A stretch of 64,000 bases of DNA from Methanolobus vulcani (GCF_900100715.1 NZ_FNCA01000006.1:18276-82275); one strand, 5' to 3'. Positions 44,241 through 54,437 are shown, counted from the stretch's first letter. Program-made: numbers and translations. Notes: generated by a model not told the origin, from the sequence alone.

Positions 44241-46412
44241 TTACTCTTTATCCACAAGCACTGCATTGGTGATAACCACTTTTGCTGTGTATTCGTCCCT
44301 CTCGATAACTTCCATTTCCTTAATTTCTATCTTTTTGTGATACATCGGTCCGTCAGTTACAAAGCTCTCAAATTCGCCGCCTTCGCCTGCAACGTTTAAT
44401 CCTATCTTCTCGTTGAGCTTTACAAGTTTTTCAATATCTTTCTCGCTGATAATACGGCCTACCCAGCTTTTGTTGAGTCCGTATGCAGCTACACTGCTGA
44501 AGATGAATTCAAAACCAAGGTCAAGGAGCTGGTACATTTCTTTCTCCTGGTCAATATGCCACAGAGGTGAAAATGCTTTGAGTCCGAGTTCGTCACAAAC
44601 TCTCTCTATTCTCTCACGCTGGTAATTTGAGTAAAGGGCACCTGTGATAACTCCTTCAATACCGAACTCATCTTTAGCACGGATAATGGCATTCTTCATG
44701 TCATCTAGCTCTTTTTCTTTCTCCCCTTTTGTGAGTTCTTCGATGAGTGGAAGTTCCATTGCTTCTGCCTGCAGGCGTGCAAGGTCAATGTTAGGAGTGT
44801 GGAACATGTATGAATCAAGATTCTGGCTTTTGATCGTGATAAGGCACTCAATTGAGTAGTTCTGCTGCTGCATCACATGCATCGCATAATTACTGTCCTT
44901 GCCTGAACTGAATAGCACGCCGAGTTTGAGGTTTGGCTGTCCGTAAAACTGCTTCAGATAGTCAGTCTTAGTTTTACATCCTGCTTTCTTTGCAAGTTTG
45001 CCGATGGCTTTGTCAAAGCGACTTCCATATTGTGCAGCTTGTTTCCTGCGCTGACTGACTTCGGCAGGAATACCAATCTCTTCTGCAAGCATGCGGAGTA
45101 TGAGCTTGTTCTGTTCTTCATTGATCTTGTATTCAGGTGGGATCTTCAGACAATAATCAACGAACCTTTTGTCAAGATAAGGAACACGTAATTCAATGTT
45201 GTTGTTCATGGAAACAACATCGTCACGGTAGGTATTTTTCTCGTATATCTTCAGAACATCAGCATAACAGTCCCTGCTTATATCTGTGGAGCGTTTGTGG
45301 CGATCATAACCTGCAAATATCTCATCGGCTCCTGAGCCTGAGAACATCACCCTGATGCCGTCTTCTCTTGCAGCAATACATGCTGCATATATGGTGAGAG
45401 CAACACCAACTTTTGGAACGTTGCTGTCCTCAACAAGAGGAACCACATCTTTGAGATATTCCTCTACTTCGTCAAGGTCTATGATTTTGATTTTCAGATC
45501 GAGTCCGAGTTCTTCTGCCATTTTCTTTGCATATTCCACATCAGGTGGGAGCTGAACTCCTGCAAGACCTGCTGTGTAACATGTAAAATCAATTCCAGGC
45601 TTTTTTCCCATGAGTTTGCACAGGGAGGCTATTATTGTAGAATCAAGTCCTCCTGAAAAAAGGATACCAAACTTCTCTTCCGGCATGCGGATAGATATAG
45701 CATCTTCCAGTTTTTCAAGCATTACTTTTTCAATTTCAGCAATGCTGCCTTCGTGTTCCGGCGTAATGGAAAAAAATTCCCTGTTAAATTTTTCAAGGTT
45801 TCCGGTTCTGATATTGTAGGCAAGTATCTCTCTTGGATTCAGTTCTTTGATATCTGCAAAACCATTTCTGGCAAGTGCTTTTTTCTCAGAGCAAAATGCA
45901 AATCCATCAGAACCAGAGTTGCTGTACCAGAGTGGTTTAAGGCCAACAATATCCCTTGCAATATAAACTGTATCCCCCAGCCAGTATGCGATGGCATAGA
46001 CACCGATAACCTCACGGAGAACCTCGTCTATGAGATGCATCATGTTGCTCTCATTATCTCCGTTTCTCTTCTCAATTAGCTGTATCAGCAGATCAGTATC
46101 ATTCTCGGCTTCGATCTCATATTTCTCAGCTAGCTCTTTCCAGTTGTATATCTCACAATTAGCAACTATCCTGCCTTTATAGACAAGAGGCTGAAGGACG
46201 AAGTTGACCATTGAATGTAGCCTATGTCCCAGTACATTACTTTCTGGAATTTCAGTGTTTATTCTAAGTGAATCAACATTTTCTGCACGAAAAACACTTT
46301 CAGCAGTGCAGATCCCAATACCATCGAGCCCTCTGTTCTTTGTGATCTCAAGGGAACTGAGGGTATACTCCAGTGAGTTGTCATTGTTAAAAAAGCCTGT
46401 AATTGAGCACAT
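44241..46412 (-). CDS. Asparagine synthetase (AsnB-like) fused to a Dph6-type diphthine-ammonia ligase domain
   Basis: A 723-residue fusion. Cys2 after the initiator Met and residues ~1-220 form an Ntn class II glutaminase (FSITP and GFAFCSEKKALAR parts are visible). The AsnB synthetase has its PP-loop FGILFSGGLDSTIIASL near residue 250 and GADEIFAGYDRHK. From ~490 a second PP-loop GVLFSSGKDSNYAMHVM opens an ATP_bind_4/Dph6 domain with EGVITGALYSNYQRERIERVC, GLKAFSPLWH and GEGGEFESFVTDGPMYHKKI. The glutaminase could supply ammonia to the diphthamide step. No other gene is co-transcribed. Confidence 0.88.
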   Translation of the reverse strand: MCSITGFFNNDNSLEYTLSSLEITKNRGLDGIGICTAESVFRAENVDSLRINTEIPESNVLGHRLHSMVNFVLQPLVYKGRIVANCEIYNWKELAEKYEIEAENDTDLLIQLIEKRNGDNESNMMHLIDEVLREVIGVYAIAYWLGDTVYIARDIVGLKPLWYSNSGSDGFAFCSEKKALARNGFADIKELNPREILAYNIRTGNLEKFNREFFSITPEHEGSIAEIEKVMLEKLEDAISIRMPEEKFGILFSGGLDSTIIASLCKLMGKKPGIDFTCYTAGLAGVQLPPDVEYAKKMAEELGLDLKIKIIDLDEVEEYLKDVVPLVEDSNVPKVGVALTIYAACIAAREDGIRVMFSGSGADEIFAGYDRHKRSTDISRDCYADVLKIYEKNTYRDDVVSMNNNIELRVPYLDKRFVDYCLKIPPEYKINEEQNKLILRMLAEEIGIPAEVSQRRKQAAQYGSRFDKAIGKLAKKAGCKTKTDYLKQFYGQPNLKLGVLFSSGKDSNYAMHVMQQQNYSIECLITIKSQNLDSYMFHTPNIDLARLQAEAMELPLIEELTKGEKEKELDDMKNAIIRAKDEFGIEGVITGALYSNYQRERIERVCDELGLKAFSPLWHIDQEKEMYQLLDLGFEFIFSSVAAYGLNKSWVGRIISEKDIEKLVKLNEKIGLNVAGEGGEFESFVTDGPMYHKKIEIKEMEVIERDEYTAKVVITNAVLVDKE

Positions 46413-46571
46413 ATTCTGATCGGTGACCTGTTTTAGTTCAAAGAAGCGTTAAAGTCTGATAAATGCTTTGAGTATTGTGGTGTGAAAAGTAAAAAATGAA
46501 AAAGAGAGGATTATTTGAACAAAATGAATAAACTTTAGTTGAATTGTAAATAAAGTTAAAAGAAAATGTGC

Positions 46572-46958
46572 TCAGGGCTTGCATTCCAGAGCAACACGTT
46601 CTTCGGGTGAAAGTGATATGTAGAATCTCAAAATATCATCAGGGTTCATATCAAGGCCAAGGTTGTACCCATTGGCTCTTCCGGCCCTGAGGAAATTCTC
46701 TTCCTTTTCGTGCTTCCTGAGCATAAGAGCCTGAATTTTTTCGTTGCTGAGTTTGGACATGTCAACTTTCCTGAGAAGACCAATGAGCAGGAAATTGTTC
46801 TCTATACGTTCGTAGTAGTTCTCGGTCTGGCTTTCTGCCTTCTTTTCAGGCTCGAACAGATATGCGGTCTCTCCATTGGAGTCCTTATAGGCAAGTGATA
46901 TCTTCCTCAGTACCAGCTTTCCGTTCTCGCATACCAGAATCTTACGTTCGGTCTTCAT
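46572..46958 (-). CDS. Hypothetical protein (128 aa)
   Basis: A 128-residue charged soluble protein beginning MKTERKILVCENGKLVLRKI, a beta-hairpin-like N-terminus. A helical middle follows (ENNFLLIGLLRKVDMSKLS) and the end is DILRFYISLSPEERVALECKP. No family recognised. ATG 46958, no strong ribosome binding site. It is an isolated gene, 159 bases upstream of asnB-like on the same strand. Confidence 0.6.
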   Translation of the reverse strand: MKTERKILVCENGKLVLRKISLAYKDSNGETAYLFEPEKKAESQTENYYERIENNFLLIGLLRKVDMSKLSNEKIQALMLRKHEKEENFLRAGRANGYNLGLDMNPDDILRFYISLSPEERVALECKP

Positions 46959-47220
46959 TTACTATCCTCGATTTTTTTAGCAGAAAGGGTACAAAACCCC
47001 AGGTATTTTCACAACTTGATTTTTCTATCCTGCGAAATCACTAACTGCAATTGCAGCTTTCTCAATTAACTATTTAAGTTTTTCTCTACTATACTGTCTG
47101 ATGAGTATCATTATGATGAGGTACTCTATTTACTCTGTGGCCTTTTATTTCATAAAATGCAACAGATGAAATAGAATGAGATTCTAGATAGTTACAACCA
47201 TTACAGGACAGAGGAATATA

Positions 47221-47808
47221 ATGTTCAGTGAACTCAAAGATACTATCAGGTCTTCGATATTACCGTTTGTGAAATGGATTCCATTATCTCCGAATTCGCT
47301 TACCATAATCGGTCTTCTGATTAGCGTCTGGGCTGCGTTTGTTTTCGCTACAGGTGACCTGATTACAGGAGGTTTACTTATCCTTTTCAGCGGTTTCTTC
47401 GATATGATAGACGGTGCTGTTGCCCGGGCAAAAGGCCGTATGACAATATTCGGGGCTGTACTGGATTCCGTATGTGACAGGTATGCAGATGCAATTATAT
47501 TCGCTGGTATCATTTACGGTTCAGTAACCGGTGCTATTTTTCAGACCAGTTTTTTCTCCGTTCCACTCTGGTTATGGGTCGTCTTTGCCATCATGGGTTC
47601 GTACCTTGTGAGTTACGTGCGTTCCAGGGCAGAGAGTGCAGGTGTAGCTTCAATGAACATAGGTATTGCCGAAAGACCGGAACGTATGCTAATCCTTGTT
47701 GCAGGTTCACTTAGCGGATATCTTGTAGAATCCATTGTCCTGATAGTTATCCTTACACACATAACAATGGTTCAGCGTTTGCTATATGCAAAAAAAGAGC
47801 TTTCATGA
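47221..47808 (+). CDS. CDP-alcohol phosphatidyltransferase (archaetidylinositol-phosphate-synthase-like)
   Basis: A 195-residue membrane enzyme with 5-6 helices. The family signature D-G-x2-A-R-x8-G-x3-D-x3-D is intact as DGAVARAKGRMTIFGAVLDS plus VCD near residues 63-85. It joins CDP-archaeol to an alcohol head group; inositol phosphate is likely by family resemblance, but glycerol phosphate is possible. The conserved RAESAG and ERPERM segments fit the archaetidylinositol group. Start ATG 47221, GAGGAATATA upstream. Confidence 0.85.
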   Translation: MFSELKDTIRSSILPFVKWIPLSPNSLTIIGLLISVWAAFVFATGDLITGGLLILFSGFFDMIDGAVARAKGRMTIFGAVLDSVCDRYADAIIFAGIIYGSVTGAIFQTSFFSVPLWLWVVFAIMGSYLVSYVRSRAESAGVASMNIGIAERPERMLILVAGSLSGYLVESIVLIVILTHITMVQRLLYAKKELS

Positions 47809-47974
47809 TCTTCTATTTTATGATCTCATCATTGTTATTTTTGTTTTTATTTTTGTGTTCGGGAATTGGAAATAGCATGTCCCAATGCAAAGCTTATAAT
47901 ATAAGGCGTTATTATTAATTGCCTAGTTAACTGTCATATTATTATCAATATACATCATCAAATGAGGATTCCAA

Positions 47975-48226
47975 ATGCAATATCAGGCAGATGTAACCAT
48001 TGAACTTAAAAGCGGTATGCTTGACCCTGAAGGCACAACCATCAAAAGGGCACTCGAACATTTAGGCTATAAGACCGACAGTGTAAAAACAGCAAAGAAA
48101 TACACAATCGATCTTCAGGCAGAGAACATCCACGATGCCAGAGAAATAGTCGAACAGATGTGCCAGAAGCTCATCGCAAACCCGATCATCCATAATTATG
48201 CTATCTCCCTGAGGGAACTGCAATGA
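47975..48226 (+). CDS. purS: Phosphoribosylformylglycinamidine synthase subunit PurS
   Basis: An 83-residue protein with the family features TIELKSGMLDPEGTTIKRAL, HLGYKTDSVKTAKKY and a C-terminal NPIIHNYAI. It is the structural subunit linking PurL and PurQ in purine synthesis. ATG 47975. The stop overlaps the purQ start (ATGA), so it is coupled. purL is not in the window. Confidence 0.95.
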   Translation: MQYQADVTIELKSGMLDPEGTTIKRALEHLGYKTDSVKTAKKYTIDLQAENIHDAREIVEQMCQKLIANPIIHNYAISLRELQ

Positions 48227-48918
48227 GTATAGGTATTGTACAGTTTGGTGGCAGCAATTGTGACCTTGACGTGTTGCATGTCTTAAAGGATGTTCTCGGA
48301 GTTGACGCTGAACTTGTATGGTACAAGGAAGAAGACCTTTCCCGTTTTGACGGGATAGTTGTCCCGGGAGGATTCTCATACGGAGATTACCTTAGAGCCG
48401 GTGCCATTGCAGCACGTACTCCTGTCATGTCTTCCATCAAAACACTTGCAGAAGCAGGTAAACCTGTAATAGGTATATGCAACGGTTTCCAGATTCTCAC
48501 TGAATCAGGTCTCTTGGATGGAGCTCTTACGACCAACAACTATCCGAAATTCAAATGTGAATCCACACTTCTGAGAGTTGAAACAACTGACACACCATTT
48601 ACATCGAAATTCAAGAAAGGCGAAGTAGTCAGTATTCCTATTGCTCACATGGAAGGCAATTTCTACGCAGACGAAGAAACCCTTTCAAGACTTGAGGACA
48701 ACGGTCAGGTCGCATTCAGATATGTTGACAAGGAAGGTAAAGTCACAGACGAAGCAAATCCTAATGGCTCACAGGAGAACATTGCAGGCATTGTAAGTGC
48801 AAAGAAGAACGTACTTGGTATGATGCCACACCCTGAGAGAGCTTCCGAGGAAATACTCGGTTCAAAAGACGGTATCAGAATATTCGAATCAATGGTGGAG
48901 TTCATCTCCAAAAATTGA
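48223..48918 (+). CDS. purQ: Phosphoribosylformylglycinamidine synthase subunit PurQ
   Basis: A 231-residue class I glutaminase. The nucleophile elbow is GICNGFQIL with the active Cys. LVWYKEEDLSRFDGIVVPGG and GMMPHPERASEE (His/Glu) are conserved, so the enzyme is complete. It supplies ammonia for formylglycinamide ribonucleotide amidation. Followed by a T-rich stretch CTACTCTTTTTT after the stop, a plausible terminator tract. Confidence 0.95.
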   Translation: MSIGIVQFGGSNCDLDVLHVLKDVLGVDAELVWYKEEDLSRFDGIVVPGGFSYGDYLRAGAIAARTPVMSSIKTLAEAGKPVIGICNGFQILTESGLLDGALTTNNYPKFKCESTLLRVETTDTPFTSKFKKGEVVSIPIAHMEGNFYADEETLSRLEDNGQVAFRYVDKEGKVTDEANPNGSQENIAGIVSAKKNVLGMMPHPERASEEILGSKDGIRIFESMVEFISKN

Positions 48919-48968
48919 TTCTACTCTTTTTTATTTAAACTCCAATTAATTTTAATTCTGACTTTTCT

Positions 48969-49640
48969 CTATTCCTGATTGATTTCATTTTCAGCATTCT
49001 TGATTACATTCTCCACCGTCTTCCAGGAATGTCTCACATAATCAGGTAATTCTCCATGCTCACCATACCAGTCAGCAAGGAACTTTTTTGTTTTAGGGTC
49101 TGAAGGATATCCGCTTCCAAAATCCACACCATTCTCAGCTTTTAAATCCTCTATAAGCTGGTCCCTGCGAACTTTAGCAACGATTGATGCAGCAGATACT
49201 ATAGGATGACTTGCATCTGCCCTATGTTTTGAAACAATTGTCAGATGATCAGCTTTTTCAGGATTGTTTTTCCTGTATTCTTCCAGAAGTCTGACACCAA
49301 ATCTTTCCTCATTTACATCTGCAGCATCGGCATATGCAGTTTCAGGATGGAGCTGTTCAAGCACCTTTGAGAATGCCAGCACCATGATATCGTTCATACT
49401 CATAAGGGTTCTGAGTTCGTCGATCTGCTGTGCAGAGATTTCTAAAACAAATACCTTTTCAGAATACTTCTCTATCTGGCCGGCAAGCTGGGATCTTTTC
49501 TTAGGACTGAGTTTCTTTGAGTCCGCAACTCCAAGATTCTTTAATGTGCTTTCCTTATCACCATCAATCATAACTCCGCCAATGCACATTGGTCCTATTA
49601 CCGGTCCCTTTCCAGCTTCGTCTAATCCGGCTATTTTCAT
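48969..49640 (-). CDS. rnhB: Ribonuclease HII
   Basis: About 223 residues. The catalytic acids sit in IAGLDEAGKGPVIGPM (Asp-Glu), YADAADVNEERFGVRL and the later KHRADASHPIVSAASIVAKV; FGSGYPSDPKTKKFL is the C-terminal conserved block. It removes RNA from RNA-DNA hybrids, including Okazaki primers. ATG 49640 preferred, with GAGGATTTGTTC upstream; TTG 49646 is an alternative. Convergent with purQ. Confidence 0.93.
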   Translation of the reverse strand: MKIAGLDEAGKGPVIGPMCIGGVMIDGDKESTLKNLGVADSKKLSPKKRSQLAGQIEKYSEKVFVLEISAQQIDELRTLMSMNDIMVLAFSKVLEQLHPETAYADAADVNEERFGVRLLEEYRKNNPEKADHLTIVSKHRADASHPIVSAASIVAKVRRDQLIEDLKAENGVDFGSGYPSDPKTKKFLADWYGEHGELPDYVRHSWKTVENVIKNAENEINQE

Positions 49641-49743
49641 GAACAAATCCTCTTTACTAACAGTACAAAGGATTCTGATTCTAAAAAAGTATTTGCCAGG
49701 ACAAGTTTAACTTCCTGGCATTTATTCTCCAAAATTCGTTCTA

Positions 49744-51951
49744 TCAGACAAAAAGCGTGAATATCGCATATCCGATTGCCACCATGATAACAGAGTGTTT
49801 CAGGCCGGACATGACATTTCCTTCTCCCATGGCACCTGCCATGAGTCCTGAACTCATTCCCTGGATTATGGATGCATGCTTGAACAGGCGTGTGTATGCT
49901 TCAAGGTCAAAGCTACCAAGGAAGCCTCCCGTCTGTGAGCCCGAAGCTGCCATCTGCTGTCCTGCTTCTGCCATCTCAGTAAGGAAGGTCGTGGAAATGA
50001 CAAAGATAACACCGACAAAAACGAAGAAAGATATGTAGATAATGACGATATAGATCATCATGCTCATGCTACGTTCTCTCTTCATACCCTGCTCGGATGC
50101 TGCATCCCTTGCAGCTACCATCAGAACCTCACCTATATCTCCACTTGACTCATTGGCTTTAGTGATAAGTGAGAGTGACCTTGTGACCACCTGAGTTCTC
50201 AGACGATTTGCAAATCGTATCAATGAATCATTGATCTCAAGTCCCCAGAAGATATCATGCCAGATCTTCCTGATCTCCTTGCTCAGTGTGTCGGTATCGG
50301 ACTTGGCCATAAGCCTGATCGAATCTCTGAGTGTCATACCAGTTTCGTTGGTACTGGCAAGTTTCTTCATGAAATCCGGGAAGCTGTTCTCAAGCTTTCT
50401 TTTCCTTCTGGTCTTTATCTCATGGAATATTGAAAGTGGTAAAATGATTATGAACAGTGCAAGTACTATCTTGTCATCGATAAAATCCACGAAGAAGACT
50501 GGATTGCGTATCATGTTCATGTTCATTAGCATGGGTATAAGGACTACAAGCAAAGCCAGTGGGATTGTGATGGCAAGTGTGGTAAGCGGCTCTTTAAGCA
50601 TTGGTTTTAGAGGGTTCAATGCTATACCCTTCAAAGCAAGGGATTTCTTGGATTTGATGAAACCTTCGAAATAACCTCTATTACGGACTTTATCTTCAGT
50701 CTCATCTAGAAGCTCACCCTCGTCATCATAAATCTGTTTCAGATTTTCTGGAACATCCGGTATCCCGTGGTTCAGCGTTTCGGTGGTAGGAAGCAGCTTT
50801 GGTTCACCAAGCTCTGTCGGTGTGATAATACTGATCATCACAACGAACATTATGGAACCTATGGGCAATACTGCGTAGATGATGGCATATACCATGGTGG
50901 TGGTTCCTGAACCCATTACAGCCATCATGACACCCATGATGATAATAAAAAGTGGACCTGCTACAAAGGCAGTTACGTATGATTCAGCCAGTAGTCCCAG
51001 GGTTTCAAGGAATCCTTTCTGATCTACTTCTGCCTTGATAAGGTATTGTTCTGATTTGTCACGGAAATAGTTAGGTATATTTCCTCCACTGTCAATGACA
51101 GTAAGAAGGTTATACATAAGGTCCTGGAACCTTTCTGATGGAGTTGTTTCCGAAGCGCTTGAAAGTGCAGTTCTCAGATCATGTCCGAAATAATCCATAT
51201 CCCTTACGATGGAATCTATTTCTTTGGATACTTCTCCATATGTGTCCTCGGATCTTGCAAGTGCCCTGAACACATCAATGATATTCATTCCGCCTTTACT
51301 GAGCGCATACATGAATGTAACAGCATAAGGGAGTTGCATGTCAATTTTTGCTTTTCTTTCACTTGCCTGGAATCCCGGAAAAAGCATGAAAAGCGCATAG
51401 ACTATTCCTCCCATTCCTACTATGAAAATAGCCGTAATGAAAACGCCGACAAATAGTTCCTTAAAGGACAGTAACCACGCCATTCTTGGACTGAATGTGA
51501 CATTTGTTAACTGGTCCGGTAATCCTACAAGGACAACCACTGTATATGTAAGGAATAATCCTATAAGAGCGCCTGCAATTCCTGCAACAATAGAATAGAA
51601 TATGGCATTTGAGATATACATCTCGTGAGATATTGGTATACGTGCCTGGTTAAGCTGTTTTTGAAGGTTTTCATAGTTTTCTCTTCTGGCTTTTATCTTG
51701 TCGCCAAGAAGTACGTAAGGTATCTTTTTAAGTATCTCTACATAAATTGAAGCCTTCTTTATGTATTGATCAAGGTCCAAATTATTCTTTGACTTTTTTG
51801 ATCTCTTTTTCTTTTTTCCCTTCTGATCATCAGTTGCCAGTTCCTGAGCTGTCTGATCTTCGGCAGATATATCCCCATCTTCTATTTTATCGATAATATC
51901 TTCCTGGACATTCTCTGTCAGTATCTCAGAACTTTCATTTGTCTCAGTCAC
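49744..51951 (-). CDS. Archaeal type IV pilus / secretion platform protein (TadC/ArlJ-type)
   Basis: A 735-residue membrane protein with a highly charged N-terminus (~1-60, KGKKKKRSKKSKNN) and two T2SSF/GspF domains. These are visible as repeated DLRTALSSASETTPSERFQDL and MTLRDSIRLMAKSD-like helices, with about nine membrane segments. It is the inner-membrane platform on which the pilin filament is built. It lies 29 bases downstream of the ATPase gene on the same strand: an ATPase-platform pair as in archaeal pilus and archaellum loci. No pilin or prepilin peptidase gene is adjacent. Confidence 0.88.
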   Translation of the reverse strand: MTETNESSEILTENVQEDIIDKIEDGDISAEDQTAQELATDDQKGKKKKRSKKSKNNLDLDQYIKKASIYVEILKKIPYVLLGDKIKARRENYENLQKQLNQARIPISHEMYISNAIFYSIVAGIAGALIGLFLTYTVVVLVGLPDQLTNVTFSPRMAWLLSFKELFVGVFITAIFIVGMGGIVYALFMLFPGFQASERKAKIDMQLPYAVTFMYALSKGGMNIIDVFRALARSEDTYGEVSKEIDSIVRDMDYFGHDLRTALSSASETTPSERFQDLMYNLLTVIDSGGNIPNYFRDKSEQYLIKAEVDQKGFLETLGLLAESYVTAFVAGPLFIIIMGVMMAVMGSGTTTMVYAIIYAVLPIGSIMFVVMISIITPTELGEPKLLPTTETLNHGIPDVPENLKQIYDDEGELLDETEDKVRNRGYFEGFIKSKKSLALKGIALNPLKPMLKEPLTTLAITIPLALLVVLIPMLMNMNMIRNPVFFVDFIDDKIVLALFIIILPLSIFHEIKTRRKRKLENSFPDFMKKLASTNETGMTLRDSIRLMAKSDTDTLSKEIRKIWHDIFWGLEINDSLIRFANRLRTQVVTRSLSLITKANESSGDIGEVLMVAARDAASEQGMKRERSMSMMIYIVIIYISFFVFVGVIFVISTTFLTEMAEAGQQMAASGSQTGGFLGSFDLEAYTRLFKHASIIQGMSSGLMAGAMGEGNVMSGLKHSVIMVAIGYAIFTLFV

Positions 51952-51980
51952 ATTATCACACCCAGTTTTTTACACCAGCA

Positions 51981-54068
51981 TTATACCAGTTGTAATTTCT
52001 TCAGGACCTTTTCCGGTGTGGACTGGTAAGCGTTGATTATATCAGAGATCTCCTGGAAATCTGTGATACCGTTGTTTGCCATGTATTCAAGGATCTTCTG
52101 ACGATAGTACAATTCCTGGTCTACCTTACCCTGTGCCCAACCACGTCTCATCTTAATATCGAAAAGTGCTTTTGATTCACCAGTACGTATGAACATGTCA
52201 GACTCTGAATCCCAGACAAAGATGTCGTTTGTCCTGATGTTCCTTGTATTAGGATCAATGTCAACGATTTCTACCAGTTTGATGTTCCTTCTTACACGCT
52301 TACCTTTTGTGTATGTCTGGGACTGGATACTCATGATATCCAGCGCCTGGATCATTGTACGTGGAACACTTATTGGCGGGTTCTCAAGTCTGTGAATGGC
52401 AGATGCAACAGAGTCAGCGTGCATTGTCGAGAATGTGGTGTGTCCTGTTGACATTGCCTGGAAAAGTGTGAGTGCTTCTTTACCTCTTACTTCACCCACA
52501 AGCAGGAATTCAGGTCTCTGCCTGAGGGCTGCCTTTAGCAGGTCATACATGTCAACAGCTCCTCTTTCATCTGCTGTGAATGAATCTCTTGTGATACTTG
52601 GGATCCAGTTAGGATGTGGAAGTTTGAGTTCCCTTGTATCTTCAAGTGTGATGACCTTGGCTTTTTCAGGAATAAAGAGTGAAACTGCGTTAAGTGAAGA
52701 AGTCTTACCTGATGCAGTACCTCCTGCATAGATCAGACTCTTGTTGTTCTCAATGCAAAGCCAGAGATATGCCATTGATTCTGAGGAGAAGGTTCCCCAT
52801 TTGATAAGGTCAACAGGTGTAATTGGTGTGTCGCTGAACTTACGGATGGTAAATGTACTGCCGTGTGCTGTAACACTTGTACCCAGTGTCATCTGTATCC
52901 TTGAACCATCCGGCATGGTCGCATCAACCATAGGTTCTGCAACTGAGATGTGTTTTCCACTTCTCTGAGCCATCTGAATAATGAAAGAGTTCAGTTCATC
53001 TTCTTCATAGACGACATTGGTAGCGATATTCTGGTGTGCCCTGTGGTAAAGGAAAATTGGGACATCATGGCCATTGCCGGACACATCTTCAATGGAGTCA
53101 TCCATCATCAGGGCATCTATCTTTCCGAACCTGACAAAGTCCCTTTTGATGAAATATGAGATCTTTTCCAGCATTGGTGGTGTAATTTCGATAGTGTAAT
53201 CTTTAATAATTGACCTTATCTTGGAGTCAAGAACAGCTTCTTTGTCATCTTCCTCTTCGTTGATCTCTTCCACTAAAAGCACATCTCTTAACCTGTCTTT
53301 TATTTCAAGAAGGAAAGTATGTTCAAAATCAGTAAGTTCAGGTTCAACGATATAATAAAGATGACTGTTGCGTTCTTCGTTGTATAGGATAACTATGAAT
53401 GCATATGGTTCATTGACCCAGTAGCGTTCAACTTCTTCATATCCTTCCACGCCTTTAAACTCAGCAATAGGCCCGTGGAGCTCAGGATCATACGGATCGA
53501 TCTCTATCTCGGTTTGCTTGAAGAGGTTTTTGATCTTATCAACAAATCCCAGTTTCTCTTCTATCTCTTCCGTCTGCTCTTGAGGAGCTTCCTCTTCTTC
53601 ATTTTCGGAGTCGATTTCCAGAGTATCCGCTGATATTGATTCTTCTTCCAACGAGATACTCTCAATTTCTTCTGTGTTGGTATTGGTCTCTTCTTCCTTT
53701 CCAGTGATCTCTTCTTCTATAGTCGTTTCTGGAGTTTTTTCCACGTCAATATTATCAGTGATCAATGGCTTTGGAGGACCGAAATTAGGTGATCTTGGAA
53801 GTAATATCCCAAAGTCATCATCATTTTCCTCTTCTGTTTCCTGATCCTCGTTGTCTTCAGCAGTTATGGCCTCAGTGGTACTAAGCAGTTGAGCAAAATC
53901 TTTCTCGAATTTCTCTCGGTCTTTTTCTATTTCCGACATTTCCTTCATTATATCCGTGTTCAGGATCTCATCATCAGTTCCCTGATCACTGGAAACTTCT
54001 TTAGGATTATCTTTTTTATTATGAATGGAAGATTCTTCCTCAGAAACATTAGATTGATCATCGGCCAT
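51981..54068 (-). CDS. Archaeal type IV pilus / secretion ATPase (GspE/VirB11-type)
   Basis: About 695 residues. The first ~195 residues are acidic and low-complexity (EEEITGKEEETNTNTEEIES). The ATPase follows: DALMMDDSIEDVSGNGHDVP, IQMTLGTSVTAHGSTFTIRK, Walker A YAGGTASGKTSSLNAV (~455), TLEDTRELKLPHPNW (Asp box) and Walker B PEFLLVGEVRGKEAL, then GHTTFSTMHADS (His box). It drives pilus assembly or secretion. ATG 54068 is preferred because GGTGAA lies upstream; ATG 54101 is possible. The long acidic N-terminus is an unusual extension. Confidence 0.88.
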   Translation of the reverse strand: MADDQSNVSEEESSIHNKKDNPKEVSSDQGTDDEILNTDIMKEMSEIEKDREKFEKDFAQLLSTTEAITAEDNEDQETEEENDDDFGILLPRSPNFGPPKPLITDNIDVEKTPETTIEEEITGKEEETNTNTEEIESISLEEESISADTLEIDSENEEEEAPQEQTEEIEEKLGFVDKIKNLFKQTEIEIDPYDPELHGPIAEFKGVEGYEEVERYWVNEPYAFIVILYNEERNSHLYYIVEPELTDFEHTFLLEIKDRLRDVLLVEEINEEEDDKEAVLDSKIRSIIKDYTIEITPPMLEKISYFIKRDFVRFGKIDALMMDDSIEDVSGNGHDVPIFLYHRAHQNIATNVVYEEDELNSFIIQMAQRSGKHISVAEPMVDATMPDGSRIQMTLGTSVTAHGSTFTIRKFSDTPITPVDLIKWGTFSSESMAYLWLCIENNKSLIYAGGTASGKTSSLNAVSLFIPEKAKVITLEDTRELKLPHPNWIPSITRDSFTADERGAVDMYDLLKAALRQRPEFLLVGEVRGKEALTLFQAMSTGHTTFSTMHADSVASAIHRLENPPISVPRTMIQALDIMSIQSQTYTKGKRVRRNIKLVEIVDIDPNTRNIRTNDIFVWDSESDMFIRTGESKALFDIKMRRGWAQGKVDQELYYRQKILEYMANNGITDFQEISDIINAYQSTPEKVLKKLQLV

Positions 54069-54101
54069 TTTTTCACCGCTGGATGAATAATTTGATTTCA
54101 T

Positions 54102-54437
54102 AATCTATTATTAATTATTTGATAATGTTTAAGGTATCAGAAGCATGATTGATTATATTATATTCTTATTATAATTATACTATACTGGTAATTAAAGGTA
54201 TTGTAGGAATGTAACTTTTCTCTCTTACATTATTAGTTTATTTCGATAGTTCCTACATATCTGCAGACTTTAAATGCAGAAATTCCCAATATCATTACTT
54301 TTCATCCTTCGTAGTTTCGTAGATATTTATCTAAGTGGTGTATGTTCATTGGTATATACTAGATGTACATATTTTTTTCTATAAATATACAATTATATTC
54401 ATTATATTGACATGCATGTCCAAAGTTATCAACTTTT
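54102..54437. other. Promoter region between the pilus ATPase and the UbiA-like gene
   Basis: 336 bases of AT-rich sequence. TGTAGGAA (54202-54209) is inverted as TTCCTACA (54250-54257), enclosing a smaller AATGTAA/TTACATT repeat (54208-54231). A CTGCA/TGCAG hairpin follows near 54265-54280. These could be a leader structure of the pilus genes on the minus strand or operator sites. TATAAATATAC near 54380 fits the UbiA gene. No other gene is seen. Confidence 0.45.

Noticed and set aside
47045-47056. 12-bp palindrome CTGCAATTGCAG
   Set aside because: Short, single copy, not at a clear promoter position; likely chance.
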